Source: Camarhynchus parvulus
Lineage: Eukaryota > Chordata > Aves > Passeriformes > Thraupidae
Reading direction: 5' to 3'
Assembly: GCF_901933205.1 (NCBI RefSeq)
Contig: NC_044578.1
Span: forward strand, 11,990,501-12,054,500
DNA length: 64,000 nucleotides
The translations under genes and the position numbers were made by a program. The notes below the pieces were generated by a model that was not told the DNA's origin, searched no databases, and was given only the letters and a program-made list of their open reading frames with translations. Positions 1 through 14,200 of this stretch are shown here, in pieces (position 1 is the first letter of the stretch; every line of letters begins with the position of its first letter).

Positions 1-3000
1 GGAGACAATATGCAATCCTAAGAGCTAAGCACTAGGTGTTTCATATTTGTTGAATCTCTTGCTTTGAGTCATTGATTTCTTCACATCGAATCTCATCTCT
101 GGCCCAGTTAGTGAGCCATTAAGTGAGGACTCTACTGTGTTGATGAAATAATAATTCTGTTTACAGAGTGCCTTCTCACCAAGGCACTGTAGGTGCAGCA
201 CACTGTCTGCTTAATTCACACTCTTTTAATAATTAAAGCTTTTCTACCTAATGCCTTTGTGAAAAACTGTATTCTTGTATGAGCTTCAACCAGAAGCAAT
301 TGCAGAGAGACTTCCTGGGGAGCAGTTCCTAGAAGGTTGCCCATTTGTTTGGTACCAGAGCAGACTTTCCTCTAGAAATGAAGAAAATATTTCCTTCTTT
401 TGAGGAAGGTGCCCAGGCCTCGTACTCAAGCACATCAGCTGAGGAGAATGCAGTTGTACCCCATTTCTGCCATGCTTTTATCCCATGAGGGATCACCATA
501 ATCTGAATGCATAAGTTGTGTGACAGCTCAAAGTCTTTTTTCACCTTCTAAAAAGTTAAGATATGCTGAAATGATATTCACATTCCTCAAAGAATAAATG
601 GTCTTCTGTTAACAGAGAAAAAGTAAGGGCTAGCATGACTTGCTGCATCCAGCCCAGTCCAGAACAGCAGGAGTTTACTCACCGAGCTGAGGAGAAGGAA
701 AAAAAATCTTGTTCATGTGTTTTTGGACAATCACCTTCTACAAAACTCCCTCTATTTTATTTTTCTTTAGTTCTTATGCATAATTAGGGAAAGAAGGAGA
801 CAGGAGTGAGGTATGCTGGCTGCTAGTGATGTGCTGTCTCATTCCCTAACACCTGCACACTGATGGCTTAAATGTGAGCAGATCCTCATGTTTCGCTTAA
901 GATTCCATGGGGGCACTTGCAAAACCTGTCCAGAGCTTTTCTTTCCTGGACCACAAAAGCACATCTTTGTATGCTTGGTGAATCTAATCCAGGAGGGAAT
1001 AAGGTTTAGTTACAAAGGCAAAATTTTGCTTTAACTTTAAGGGCTTCTGTCTCCTTTTTCCCCTTCTGTGGAGATTCATGAAGTTTTTGTAAAAAGAGAT
1101 GTTAGGGCTCTGTACATACCTTGTGTGGGTGTAAAAATGTCACACAAAAAGAAGGATGTCAAGGATCACAGGTCATAATCCTAAAGTGACATTATTTGTG
1201 ATTAGCATCTGTAGACCTGCTCTTGGGCTAATGCTGGGTGATTTATTAGATGTAGTGGCTGGATATAGCTTTGAAATGACCATCCACAGGGGAAGAGCTG
1301 AGAAACCAGCTATGAAACATGGTGACTCGCACTTGGCTGACATGACTTCCCTTAACCTGTGGGAAGGGGTCCCAGAACCTGAAGCTCTTGTAGCAAAATT
1401 TAGACTTCAGGTCACATTACTGCTTGTTTTTGAAGCATGCTTTGAACAGGAAGAAAACCTAGCAGGGAACAGATGATAGCCTATGTTGGCAGGAACAAAT
1501 TAATTTGTTTCTTACACTTGTGTGAACATTGGCTTCAGGAAGCAGTGTCTGTTCCACTGCCATGGCATGTCCTTGGTGGCCATGGGAGGGGACTGCTGAC
1601 ATGCTCAATAGGTTAAGCTCATTAAGCTGAAACATCTTGAAAGTGCCCAGATTTTCTTTTTTTTTTTTTTTTTTTAATGTTCTTGCATTTCTGTTCTCTC
1701 CCCCTATATTTGGAGGGTCTCTGGCTAAGGGATGGTGCAGAGAGAATAATTTCAATTCCCATTGTGTTGCCCCAAATGCTTTCTCTGAAGGCAATAGGCT
1801 GCAGTAGTGGATGAACAGTTCTGGTGGCATTTGCCCACCTGTGAACTGTTTCCTTAAAGCTGCTGGGTGTCCTGGTGTCTGGCTGCTGACAGAGGGCTGG
1901 AGCTCATGTGGGAAGGGTCAGCAGGCCCCCAGGAAAGCTGTTGGTTGAAAGCAAATGTCATCAGCCAAATTGCACCCAGGTCGCCCCTTTGCTGAAGGTG
2001 AGGGAGCAGCCAACACTTACAGTCTCCTCAAAAAATGCCTTTGAAAATATTTTCGTAAGATTTTTACTTTGCTTTTGTCACAAAAACCAAGGCTAGAAGA
2101 TAGTTTTCGGGCTCTTTAAGATAAATCCTTTTGTGCCTTTCCTACAGATGCAGGTAATTGCACAGAGATTTGGGATCTGTCTAAGTCAGATCCTGCCCAT
2201 TAAAAAATAGATCTCAGTGCTGGATTTGACATGCAGTGTTGACATCCTTCTTTTATAGTAAGTCAGATGATATGTTTAGCAGACAGCTACTTTGACAACT
2301 TTCCTTCTGAGAAGCTAAAGGAGGAAAATGCTAAAAATTTCCCGTAGCTTTTGACATTTTATGTGCTTGCTGAGCTAATCTTTGTAAAATCTTGATGTTG
2401 GGAGGTCACTTACTGATACCAGGGGCAAATGCAACTCCAGAGACTTCATTTCATTGCAGTTAGGGAGCTGGACCTCCTGTTAACAAAAAATATTGCCTTG
2501 CTTACGTTAAAGGGAAAACAGACTCACCAGCTTCTGAACTTTGATACCAATTCTGCAGGATCTTCCTAAACCTTCAATTTCTTTCCATTAGAAAAATCAC
2601 CTGCACAAATCTTTCAAGAAATTATCAAATGAATGCCATTTCCTCTTCATAGTTTAAATGACAACTTGGATGATTCCCTACAGAGTTTTCTTTACTTTCT
2701 CCTCTCACTTTGCTGCACTACCTTCTCTATCTTGAATAGTTGAATAGCTAAACAGCCATATTATGTGATAATGACTAACTCCACCTCCAGACCCTGAAGC
2801 CATTATGAAGAGTTATTGAACAAATGTTGAACTGCCTATGTGCTCATTGAGAATGAGATGAAAGCCAGACAAGAGCCTTGTAGAGGAAGTCAGTCTGGAT
2901 GTCTCATTGTATCACCTTCTACATTAACAGGAAACACCTAGACTGGCATCTCTAAAGTTTTCTGGAAGCCTTTTGACTGGTTACTGTGAATATATTTTTT

Positions 3001-3360
3001 TCAAAATAATTCTTTTCCATAGGGTGTAAAATATCTAGTTTGTTTTCATTTGTATTGGTTTGAGGAACAACAATGCATATACCATATTTTTATTTGAATA
3101 TCTAAGGAGAGTGTTTTCCTTGCTTGCAGTTATAAATTTTTTAGGGACATGTGTAATAAAGTGTCCATGTGTTTTGGGAAAGTTCCAACCATGGGTATTT
3201 TTAGTGTGTCTGACATCTGTGTCTCTGGTAGAAGATACCATCACAGTAGCCTTTCTGAAGGTACAAGTGGGCAAAGAGGCTTCTTCTCACAAAATCAACC
3301 ATAATGAAAAGTGATTATATATTAATGTAAGGGATTTATTTTGTTAAATGGCTTGGTCAT

Positions 3361-3378
3361 GTTTGCCCTCTAGCGGCA
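3361..3378 (-). promoter_or_regulatory. CTCF-like motif (minus orientation)
   Basis: TTGCCCTCTAGCGG (3363-3376) matches the reverse-complement CTCF core at 12 of 14 positions. Binding not shown. Confidence 0.4.
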
Positions 3379-5199
3379 GTGAGTTTGCAGCTGATGGACC
3401 CCTGGAAGTGGCCAAGAGGAGCAGAGAACATCGCTGATGGATTTTGTTTAACTCTGTTTTGAGGTTCTATTTATCAGCTTCTACTGTGAGCATACAACTG
3501 TACAGGGAAGGCTTCCTCCCACCTAGAGGTCAGGGTGAAGTGTGAGCAAACCTATTTCCTGCTGCTCCATTCCCTCAAGGGTAAAGCCTTTGAGAAGATC
3601 ACCAAGTCTCTTATCTAGAAGGTAAATGCAGCAGCAGCTGGCAGGAGCAGAGGGGGCTGCAGTTTGCTTTCCTGAGGGTTTGCTATAGGAATCTGTTCAG
3701 CTTGTTGAGACACACTTGGTTATGTAGTGCTTTCCTGACAACCCTGCTTACTGACTAACAAGGGAAAGAGAAGCCCTACAAATAGCATAATGCAGAACTC
3801 AGGCAAAGAGAAGAACTTAAAGTAGGAAAGGTCTTTTCATAGAAAGGAAATCTTCTGGGGAGGGAAGAGGGTAATGAAACCCAGTAGCTGTGAAATTGCT
3901 GTGTGATCACCAAGCAAGAAAAGCGCTTAGTTTGTCATTCAGAAAAAATTATTGCAGTTTTCAGTCTTGAGATATTAGAATAGTAAGGCAGATTCTGTCA
4001 CAGATTTTATTTCTCATATACCGTTTTAAAAGATCTATCAACATTTTTGCAGAAGAAGAAACTTTTTTTCCTTTCTTCCTTAAGTGCATATTGATGTTTT
4101 TGGTGTTAGTGCAACTATAGAGGAAATGGTTGATATTTAAGGATGATGTAATGAGGAAATTACCAGGTCTTTTCCTGAGGGGCTGACTCTGGGTGATCCC
4201 ACTCCATCTGTATTCCTTACACCTATGACTCAGGGCCATTGGCTTTAAAAAGCACTATTTATTACGTCTTGATTGCCTTAGGATGGAGTGCTTGTAGAGT
4301 GGTGGAAGTGTAATGAGAGCCTTATTGGATGAGAGACTTCCCAAGCTAAAATATGAGTTTTGGCAGCTTGGCTAAACAAATACATTTCCAGCTAGCAGTT
4401 GTGAAAATCTTGCACTGTCTCCAGCCCAGAGGTTATGCAAATGTAAGCTGTTGTGGCACTGCTTGTCTCTTCTGCTCCATATGGAGCTGCAGTTAAAAGG
4501 GGACTTGATGACTGGAACAATGGTGAAGAGATGGACACAACTAGAGGAAATATTTATATTGCTATTATGGGGCCATTCAGGCATAGAGTCCTGATCACTG
4601 ATTTCAGAACAAATCTGATGCATATATAAATAATAAAAAACCTCCTTTAAAGTGAGATTTTTAGGGAGAAACAAGCTCAGGAAGAGCAAAAACTTACACA
4701 TTTCAACTACTCTTTGGTACCATGCTGAAAACATGCAGCAGATGAATGAAGGTGACATTCAAATGTTTGTACTATAAAGGAGTTACCCCTAGAATTGATA
4801 AGAGAAGCTGTGTAAGAAATGAGAAATCCTTCTTAATTATTTTTATATTTGTATTGACATGATATAGAACTATACCATACACTGAGCTATGATTCTGCTT
4901 GGCCAGGACAGGGTTTACTCTGTAGGTGTTTATGTAAAGCTGCAGATTTGGTAGGACACAGAGCACAGAGCTTTGCCTGTGCCTATAACCTAAACCATGA
5001 CCTTTAATTCAGCCAGTCTGTGCCTACTCATGAAGAGAAAGCTGAAATGGGACACCAAATGATGTGCAGAAATTTAGTGCTTTGAGTTTCAGATACTTTG
5101 AGAAATATAAATGAAATAAACTCATCCCAGCATTTCTGAAAAGCCCCTTTGTCCCCTGCCTGGGTGAAGGAGGTGGGGCAGAGAGCAGCCTGCAGGTGC

Positions 5200-5560
5200 T
5201 GCAGAAAGAAGGCACTCCCAGGGCAGTTTGGGGCTGGCACTCGGCGCCTCGCTCTGCGCAGGGGGGGATTTCAGCATCCCAGAATTTCTCATGAGTGGAG
5301 CAATCCATTTTTGTCGATCCACCAGCTGGCCAAGAGGTGTGGGCAGCGCCAGCTTCCCTGTCTGCCTGGTGCTAACCAGCTGGCCCTGGGCATGCAGAGG
5401 AGCCTGCAGAGCCAAGCCGCAGGCAGGAGGCAGCGCAGGGGAGCCGCGGCTGGCTGGGCTCGGGGCTGGCAGCCCTACCCGGCCGGGGAGCGGTGTAATC
5501 CGTATGGCTGCAGCTGGGGAGATCAGCACTTGGCAAAGGGGACAACCTGCCTGCCAGATT
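5200..5560. other. Small CpG-rich, GC-rich patch downstream of vitellogenin
   Basis: About 15 CpG dinucleotides by eye in some 350 bp (for example GGCGCCTCGCTCTGCGCAG, and ACCCGGCCGGGGAGCGG at 5478), in otherwise CpG-poor AT-rich DNA. It could be a short CpG island, an unrecognised exon or an old repeat. ORFs occur on both strands as expected of GC-rich DNA, and none resembles a known protein. Confidence 0.45.
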
Positions 5561-7456
5561 TATTTTGGTCTGTCAGGCAAGGTCACCAATTAATTCCTCT
5601 GGAGCATATCAGTTTGGTTGCATTAGGATTTTCCAATGTGAAGCTGTAGTGCTGTAGAGACTGATGCCCAGCTTCACAGAGGAAAGAAAAAGAATTAGGT
5701 AAAATGTAGGTTCTTATACTCAAGACTGAAATCCTTAAATACTCCCTTTTATACCTTTAAATAGTGAAGTCTTTTACTCCCTAATTTTCACAAGCTGCAG
5801 AGCTCTCCAGCATCCTAAAAAGCAGCTTTGCCTTTGCTCAGAAATGGTGGAAGATACACAGGGCTCAGCCCTCTCTCGCCCACATGATATGAAAAGAGTC
5901 ACACAGCTTGCTTTTCCCTCTGTATTACACCTGTGATTATGCTTATGCCTATTTTCATTCCCTGATTTAACAGGTTGAGCAATCATCAGAGATGTGAGCC
6001 TCCTTCCCCAGCTGTGTTTCAGAGTGGGCAATGCATGTGCCAAAACCTAGAAGGTGATTTCAGGTATGGAAACTGTTCCCAGGGAGCCCAGGGCCCCACG
6101 AAATGGGGTGTGTGTGATGACATCTTCAGCATTTCCTCAAGTCTTGGTAGGGATTGGGCTGGAGGGAAAGATGCCTTAGATCCCACCTGAAGTGCTTTAT
6201 CTCCTTAATAAGGGAAGTGAGTACATTGCTCTGGGATGAACACTGTGCTCTGGCTCAGACACAGGAAAGTCACAGAGACTCAGAATGCCAGAGGAAACGG
6301 GGGCACCATGACTCATGGTGTAGATCAAAAGGAAGTGATGTTATTTCTCAAAGGTGAAACATTCAGAGGTGTGTCTGCATTGAGTCTGCAGTAATGTAGG
6401 CAGATTAATGCCACTGTGAGACAAACACTTCTCTGCCAGTTCTAGTCCCAGCCTGAGCCCCTGTTAATCTCTTACACCCATAGTGAATCTAATCTGTATA
6501 TCATCCCCCAAATCATGAACAGATATTGAATAGTACTAGTTTTGTTTACCACAGAAGGAGGAGTCTGAGTAGAATTCTAGCATGTTAGCTTATTCAGCCC
6601 AAATTCTTGGCTCTTTTTTCTCCCCTGTAATTATCTTTTTTATCACCTTGCAAAAAACAAAGCATCAAAAGCAGCTCTAATTAGAGTAAATTCTCAACCA
6701 CATAGGAGACAGATATGACCACAGTTACACTAGGCATTGTTTCATATGATGTCTCTAAGCAATGTTGGGTTACTTTTTCTTGTGAATGTTAAGAAGATAC
6801 ATGAAGGTTAGGTGCCCACATGTGTCCTGAGCAGACCAGTGGATGCATAAATAGGGAAAGGAAGCTGGGACTGCAGGAAGAGACAGGTTACAGATAATGA
6901 AAGGAAAGCTCTGTGTTCAGATCTGTAAATATAGATAATTCCTGCTTATCAAACCCCATCTGAAAAGCAACTTAAAATTATTAGGCCATAGAAGTGTTTG
7001 CTGTGAATCACAGCTAAGTGAACTGCAAGTGAAAAAAAAGGGATAACCAGATTTTTTCTGTACATTAAGCATTTTCAGGTACCAAAATAACAGCCTTCTC
7101 ACACTGATTCAGGATGTAAGTACTGTTTTTTGAGCAGCTTTGGATTTTCTTAGTAAACTGTTCTTCCAGTACTGCTTGCACTATAATTATTGCCTATTCA
7201 GCAATACCAGAAATAAGAATGTCTTATGCAATGTCTTTTTCCTCTGGGGACAATATAAAATGGTATTCAGAATAGTACCAAACTGTAATGTACTTACAGG
7301 AAAAAAAATCACATAGTAATCAAGTGTGGAGATAAGAGGGAAAAACACCCCACCCCAAACCTTAAATGGAATTTATGTAAAACTACCTGGAATATATCAG
7401 ACCTATTAAAAACGTCAAGGAAAAACATTTAAGTCATTGTAACTAAATAAAAAAAG

Positions 7457-7470
7457 CCAGTAGATGGCAT
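7457..7470 (+). promoter_or_regulatory. CTCF-like motif (plus orientation)
   Basis: CCAGTAGATGGCAT matches CCASYAGRKGGCRS at 13 of 14 positions. Binding not shown. Confidence 0.45.
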
Positions 7471-10400
7471 GAGAGACCTTGAGATTCGACATAAAACTCA
7501 GATGGTCACTAATAGCTACTCCTGCAACCTTCTGAGCTGTCTCTGGTTTTAGCCCTAACTACTGTATTTGCTGGATTCCTGAGGTTTCTTATTCATCAGC
7601 TGCACTTAGATCTGCACACTACATTTATTTTTAGGGGCAACTGAAGTTCATTTAATAACTCATTCAAACATGCTGAGTAAAAGCCTGGCTCTGTTGAGTT
7701 TAACCATTGGTTTCAGTGGGGTTAGAATTGAGGATGTTTTTTTTTTTAATGCTCATGCTGCGGAGCTGGCATTTCATTTCCAGGAAGGGTCTGGTATTAG
7801 TGGTTTTGTCCTTTCCTATTACACTGTAGCTCCTTTCTCTGGAGCAGAACGATCCTACTTTCCTGAGATTCACAGTGTCATTTAAAATTAGTGAATCTAA
7901 AGAGCCAGGTCTGGTGGACAAAATGTTTGTTGTCTTTGTGTAGGATACAAAAGGCTTTGTCTCCAATAGCCTTTTTGCCTATGTGTCTGTAATAGCATCA
8001 TTCAATTCTAAGCTTTTAGGAATAATCCACTAAGGTATAACCAAAGCTGACCATGAACAAATTAAGTGTATTGTTTTGATTTTTTCCAAATGTATAGTTA
8101 TTTTACAGTTGGATGAATCTGAAAATGAAAACCTTCAACTAAGCAATAAAATATACTCATGTGGTTAGGAGATCTAGTGGAAAAATTTACTTTTCATTTC
8201 TAGAATCACTGAAGAACTTGCAAAAGACATATGGGACTATAAATTCATAAGCATTTCTGACTCCATCAAGTAGGTAAGTAGTCATATCTTTCTGATGCAG
8301 AAAATGAGACACAGAAGTCCCCAGCCTGATGCAAAACCACATTACAGAGCTGCAAGGGCAGGATTAGGATACAAGCCTGGCTTATGCTTAAATCTGCATC
8401 TTTTTTTGTGACACTTTTTAAAAAAACAATACTAGAGTACCATAATTGCAAGATTATATGACTTGGTTACTGCAGTAAAGTCCAGAATTCATTAATACAC
8501 ACAATTGAGGAGCGCTAGGAATGAAAAGTGGAATGCATAAAAGCTGAGCCTGTGTAGTACGCATTTTAATACTCAGTTGGGTACATAGTTTTGGCTTGCT
8601 TTATAAGATAGGACAGGCATGATTTCCAAATGAGGTTTAAATCTGGACTGCAGATATTCTCCCAGATGGGTTGGAAATGTCTGTGTGGTGCATTAGAAAT
8701 TCCAGAAGGGCTTTTTCACACTTGTACTGCTAATGTTCTTAATTCCTTTGGCAAAATGAGCTGGTTCTAAGTCCTGCTTTGCTGTGCACACTACCAACCT
8801 CATGCTTTTCTAACACTCATTACATTGTGATTTTACAGCTGCAGTGAAGCCTTTCAGGCAGTCAAAGGCATTCAGCTGTCTCAGCAAGAGGGCACTAAGG
8901 AACAGGAGCTGGCCAGAAAGGAAAGCTGCCCCTTGGAAGTGAAATGAGAGCTGTGTCGCAGGCATGCCCTGTGCAGAGCAGAGAAAGGTCTGTGCCTGGG
9001 CTTCACCAGTGACTGCTTTCCCATGGGATGAGCCTGCACCCCAGCACAGGCTGCACCACTGGTGGGGTGATGGTGAGTGAATTCCCTGCCCCAGGAGCAG
9101 AATTTCTTCTCTTACTAATGGCTCTTTGCTGTTACTAAACCCCTGTTTTAGTAGTTGAGCATGAAACTTCATTTTTCTTCTCCCCCTACTACCTTTGTCT
9201 GTCCTGATGTGGTTGACTGGCAAAAGTTTCTCTTTTGTAAACAAGAGGATTAAAGAGAGAGGTGTTGGATTAAAGATGACAGCTTGATCCTGTGAAAGTC
9301 AATGTCAAATCTCCCATAAGCCACAGTGAAAACAATACCAGCAAGAAAAGAACTCTCCAGGTGTAAGACTAGTGTGATTTTAAGGGAAAGTGGAATGCAA
9401 TATTCTTCATCTCCCCTCTTGTTTGAGGCTATCTGTTTTGCAATCTAGCTCTTCTGATGAGTTAGGAAAACACAGCTTTTGTACAATTTGTGAATGCTTT
9501 ATTAAAAATAAAAGCACAGGGCAAGGATTCATGTTACTGGTCTTAGTTTGGAGATCCATGCATGAAGAAAAGCTGTTGAATAGAGCACTGGCTATTTGCA
9601 TATATTCTCAAACACAATACATAGACAAAGGCTGGGGGAGGAAAAAGAGGCAGGTAACTGCCTTTTGCCTTTGTAGGTTATCCCCAGGAGAGAGGCTTGG
9701 GGCAGAGGCAAATACCCTTGCCCCAGAGTATGCATCAGGCATCTGGTCTGAACAAACTTGTAATGGCTTACTTCTGGAAGTAAGAAGTAATGATGTTATG
9801 GCTGTACATGGAGAAAAACTGGGCCTTTTCTGAAAGTTGGTGGCAAGAAGCAACTTGAGAGGGAGTAAAAGGAGTACCTCCTTACATTACTCATGCTTCT
9901 GCTCTTGAAAGAAAAGCACTGTGAAGTGTTATGCTGTAATTGTTTAACTATTTAGTCTTCAATCATCTTTCTGATAGATCAGTTTTTAGATAGAAAGAAA
10001 AGCATTTTCTTTAATGAGGCTTTCCTGCCAGGGTTTGGGTTCAGCTGTACCTTGCCCACGCTAAGGCTTCTCTTGGAAGAGAGTGCTGGCTGCTATTGAC
10101 TGCTGTGGAAAACATGGCATGGTTCAGTGCACAGCTGATTTGTGACACAGGGTGAAGAGATATTGTGCCATTGCTTGGGGGTTTGAAGGTGCCTCCTATT
10201 CCTGGTCCCCTGGGGTGGGAGGGAATTACCTTTCTGCACAGTGAAAGCTAGCAGATTGACTCTTCACTGGTTAAACACAGTCTGACTGTCCTGCTTGTAT
10301 TTTATTTTCGCTTTATGATGCTATTGATCTTACATATCTTTCTATATATTGCTTTTTGGAGTATTTGGAATGCTACTTGATGTGTTATTGTTCCCTGAAG

Positions 10401-10924
10401 TTTTTGAAGCCATCATTTTCATAAATATACAATAGGAGATGGTAAAGCAAAAAAAACTTCTATTCACACTTTTAGTTAGTTCATGAAGCAACAGCACATC
10501 CATTGAAATTTAAATGAAAATGGGGACTGTGTCACACACTATAGCTCTCTGGAAAGCTACAGTGGGAGTCTAGCAGTCCAATTCATTCTTTTGTAGAATG
10601 TACTAAGGCTAATGGTCTTGCTGGGAATAAAATATATTTTTTTGCAGAACGGTTCCAGGAACAGACGTTGCTCTTTACCAGAAAACATAAAAGAAAACAA
10701 ATGCTTACTGTGTCTTTAGTATGCTAAATATGAAATTCTCTGCACAATGGAATGTTAGCAGTAGTCATAATCATGTTTTCCTTTCATCACCTAGTGAACA
10801 TAATTTTAAGAGCGGACTGCTGTAATTATATCTCAGATAAAAGGGAGCAGAATTTCTGTATAATATTATAGTTGGCCTGATTGTTTTGTTGATAGGCAAA
10901 AATAAAGAGAGACCACATGAATAC

Positions 10925-11109
10925 TTATTTAATGAACATATTTATTAAGCAGTGCAGACTGTACATAATGCATTTGACTTTGCAGTAGACTTACTTTCTT
11001 CAAGCACCTTTCTTAATATTTTACTACAGCTATTATGTTCCCTTCTTATCTGTCCAGCTATTCAATTATTTGTGTAGTATGTCTGTAGCACAATGCCAAA
11101 ACGTTTAGC
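10925..11109 (-). terminator. Vitellogenin 3' UTR with polyadenylation signal
   Basis: After the stop codon the minus strand carries AATAAA (plus-strand TTTATT at 10941-10946), about 165 nt downstream. Cleavage is inferred at roughly 10,920-10,930. A 185-nt 3' UTR is a normal size for this family. Confidence 0.75.
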
Positions 11110-11228
11110 TTAACTACAGCTGCCAGTGCAGGTACAATCAATGTCAGCATCCACAGACTCCACAACATCCTCAGATGCAGATTTCTTATCGCTGCTTTTC
11201 TGCCATTCCAACAGGCTTACAGCAGTTT
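11110..11228 (-). CDS. VTG1: Vitellogenin exon 34: C-terminus and stop
   Basis: Residues 1940-1978. It ends SVDADIDCTCTGSCS then TAA at 11112-11110. The terminal C-x-C...C pattern matches the family (VTG2 ends CSCENEECST). It lies 3 kb from exon 33. Confidence 0.95.
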
Positions 11229-14200
11229 CTGTCAGAAGAGTGAAGCCATTGTTAACTAACATCAAGCAAATTAACACATTTCAAAGAAATACTGTTTTGA
11301 TGGCTGTCAACTCCCTCATCAAGTAGAGAATGAAATCCTGCCCTCACGACTGACATCTAACCGACTCATTGACTTGGAACAGGATTTTCACCCATGATAT
11401 AATTACTGTAATACTTCCCTAAAACCAAAATGAATTACATTTCACAAAGTACAAAGACAAAAGGAGGCTGTGAAAGTGCTGGAGGTAGCCCCTGTCAGTG
11501 TAAGACCACCATGTACCAATCCACATCAGCAATCTCTTCTGTTAGTGCTGCATATCACTGGGTATTTCTGCTGACTATTTGTCGAAGTTCATTTCTGAAG
11601 GGTAAGCCCTTTGGAGAATTTTCAGAGGTTCATAAACTTCTAATTAAAGTTTCCCATATACTGTGAAATCTGGCAGAGCATTCTCAGTTGCAGTATTAAC
11701 CTTACCACACTGCTTTATCAACAGCAGCTTGAATAAGCCATATTCCTTAATGCTGAAATAATCTAAATGGAATAATGATATTCATCCTCCCAATAAATAT
11801 TCCTAGCTAGTTGGAGGTTTATCATTGCATTGGAAGAATATTAGGATCTCCATTTAGATTAAGTTTGTATAATAAGAATGCATAAAGCTTTCATAATTTT
11901 ACTTCCATTTGTTTTATTCCTTAGTTGGACAGTACATTTATAACATGCCATCCCTCATCACAGGGAAATATGGACACTGATGTATGAGTTCAGGTTGCAT
12001 CAGTCACTTATCTTCTGAAAGGTTAACACTCCCCATGGCTAAATTACTGTCCAACATTAAGCACAGGTTTTGCATAATAAACTGGATAATAAATATTTCC
12101 CAGAAAGATGCTGGAGATGCTTTTAAAAATGTATATTATATTTCCATGCTGCGAAATGAGAAATGCTGTAAAATGTCTGAATTCTGGGTTTTTTTATATA
12201 CTTTATGTCTCTTACTCTTGGCCCACTGTGGGTCTGAGCACATTCTTATCCATGTAGGAAATGGTTTCCTTGCAAACTGGATTGTGGGTGAGTAACTGAT
12301 CCCCATGTAACTGATCCCCTTGTGGCATGTTTGAAATATAAACCAATATGTGGATTTAAGCTTGGAGTGATGCCTGCCTCAGTGAAGTTCCTAAGGCCAC
12401 AGTCTTGCTGATTTGAGGGCAACAGGAGAAATTCTGCATTCTTGTACTTCATTTAATCCTTGCTCCACTGCAAGTGGGGTCCTTGGCTGTGATGGGGTCC
12501 TTGAATTTTGAAACAGCAAGTTATCATGTCTGAATTCTCATATAAATAGTGGAGATAAGTTCTTTGTCCTGTGCATGCGTGTTCCTAGACTGAGAAAGAT
12601 GAAGATTTCTACTGCTTCTACTGCTTCTCCAAGGCATTAGATAAAGAAAGAAAAAGAATAGTTTTTAAGTGCTGGCCTTGTATTCCTATTGATCTTTAGC
12701 CTAAGAAAAAGCAATCAATTTAGCAAGTTAAAGAATGATGAATGGAATATTTTTCTTCCTCCTCCCTCTCCTCCTCATTTTCTGCTTCCTCTTCAGGACA
12801 AATAAATAAGCATACAAACAAACAAATAAATAAATAAACAAGGTCTTGATTAGAAGTATTGCAAGCAGAGACTCCCCAGTCTCTGCTTCAGTAAATGAAC
12901 AAGAGAAGCCTGCAGTTGCTCTGCAAGCAGCACTAGCTGCAACAACTAACATAATTTTTTTTTCCTGATTTTCCTCTTTTCTCAAACTGCTTTGTGAGAG
13001 AACGAGACAGCTTTATTATAGCCTAATATTCTAAGGCAGTGAGTGGCCTGGGGTTATGACACTTCAGAGATATACACAATAGAAATCTGAGAAACATGGA
13101 TATAACAAGATTTTGGAAGGATTTTTGTAGAGGGTGGGTTTTTCTGTTTATGAAAGAATGCATCCATTCTCATCTCAGGGAGCCACCAAAACTATTAACA
13201 CTCTCTCTGTGCTACTTGTTGCATAGGTTGTTGCAGATATTTGACTATCGCAGAGAGAGATCCTCTCAGCTTTTCTGGGCTGATTCAGCACATTGCAGAT
13301 GCTAATAACACAAGCGAAGTGCAAAGTTCTACACAGATGTTTAAATTCAGACATAAAATACCCTGTCCTTTCCAGCCCTACTCAACACAGGGGTGCATTG
13401 GCTCCAGTGACACTACACTGGATTATCTCAGCTAACCATGGATTTGGCCAGCAATGGTTAAGAGAGAACAAACCACTTCGATAGATACTTCCTAATGTTA
13501 GGGTTCCCTGTAAGCTATATAGGTAATTAATTAAAAGACCTAGGAAAGAATGCTCCAGAAATATCTGTGGGTTCCAGGTTGGATTCTCCTTTCATGATTA
13601 CATAACATCAGTGTGAAACTGTATTAGACAGTGCCTTTTATCCTGGTATAAATGAAATGAGAAAAAGGATTGTGGTTTTTTTTTTTTAATCTGGAGCATG
13701 AGCATGTGTGTATAAAATACCTTAAAAGCCAAACCATTTTCTGGAACAATCTAGAGAAACTTCCAGCAGTGTGGTTTTGCTGATGTATTGCACAGTGGCA
13801 TAGCATGGCAGTCTAACTACAGCACTCATGTCACACTACCTGACTGACTTTCAATTGCCTTGCCTGCCCTGGTCTACACAAAATTGCAGGCTGTAATGTA
13901 CATAAAAGAACTCAGTGTTGCTTATCTCAACTTTATGGAGATCCTGAAGACATGACAAATTTTATTTTGTGATTTTATTGATCGCTGCTGCCCCTTTTAC
14001 CTCCTCAAATGTTTTTCTCAGATGATGCTACCTGCCATCACCTAACCTAGCTTTTAGCTGGCCAGCACTGTCAGCAGTTATAGCAAATACTAATGGGATT
14101 AAAAACAGCAGCTCAGAGAGGAGCCGGAGCAATACAGGTCTGTGCATGGCTGTGCTGTGTTTTGTTCTTTCAAGTGCTCTGACAGCTCCAGCAGTACGTG

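Larger units (their letters stand above)
1..10924. other. 3' flank of vitellogenin, no supported gene
   Basis: AT-rich sequence with scattered short ORFs (at most 147 codons) on both strands, without recognisable domains, convincing splice structure or homology I know. It contains the CpG-rich patch and two CTCF-like motifs listed separately, and a poly-T run at about 1657-1676. Nothing else seen. Confidence 0.6.

Noticed and set aside
5122..5649. Overlapping ORFs of 121-166 codons on both strands
   Set aside because: GC-rich sequence has few stops. No domain, no conserved composition, and competing frames on both strands.
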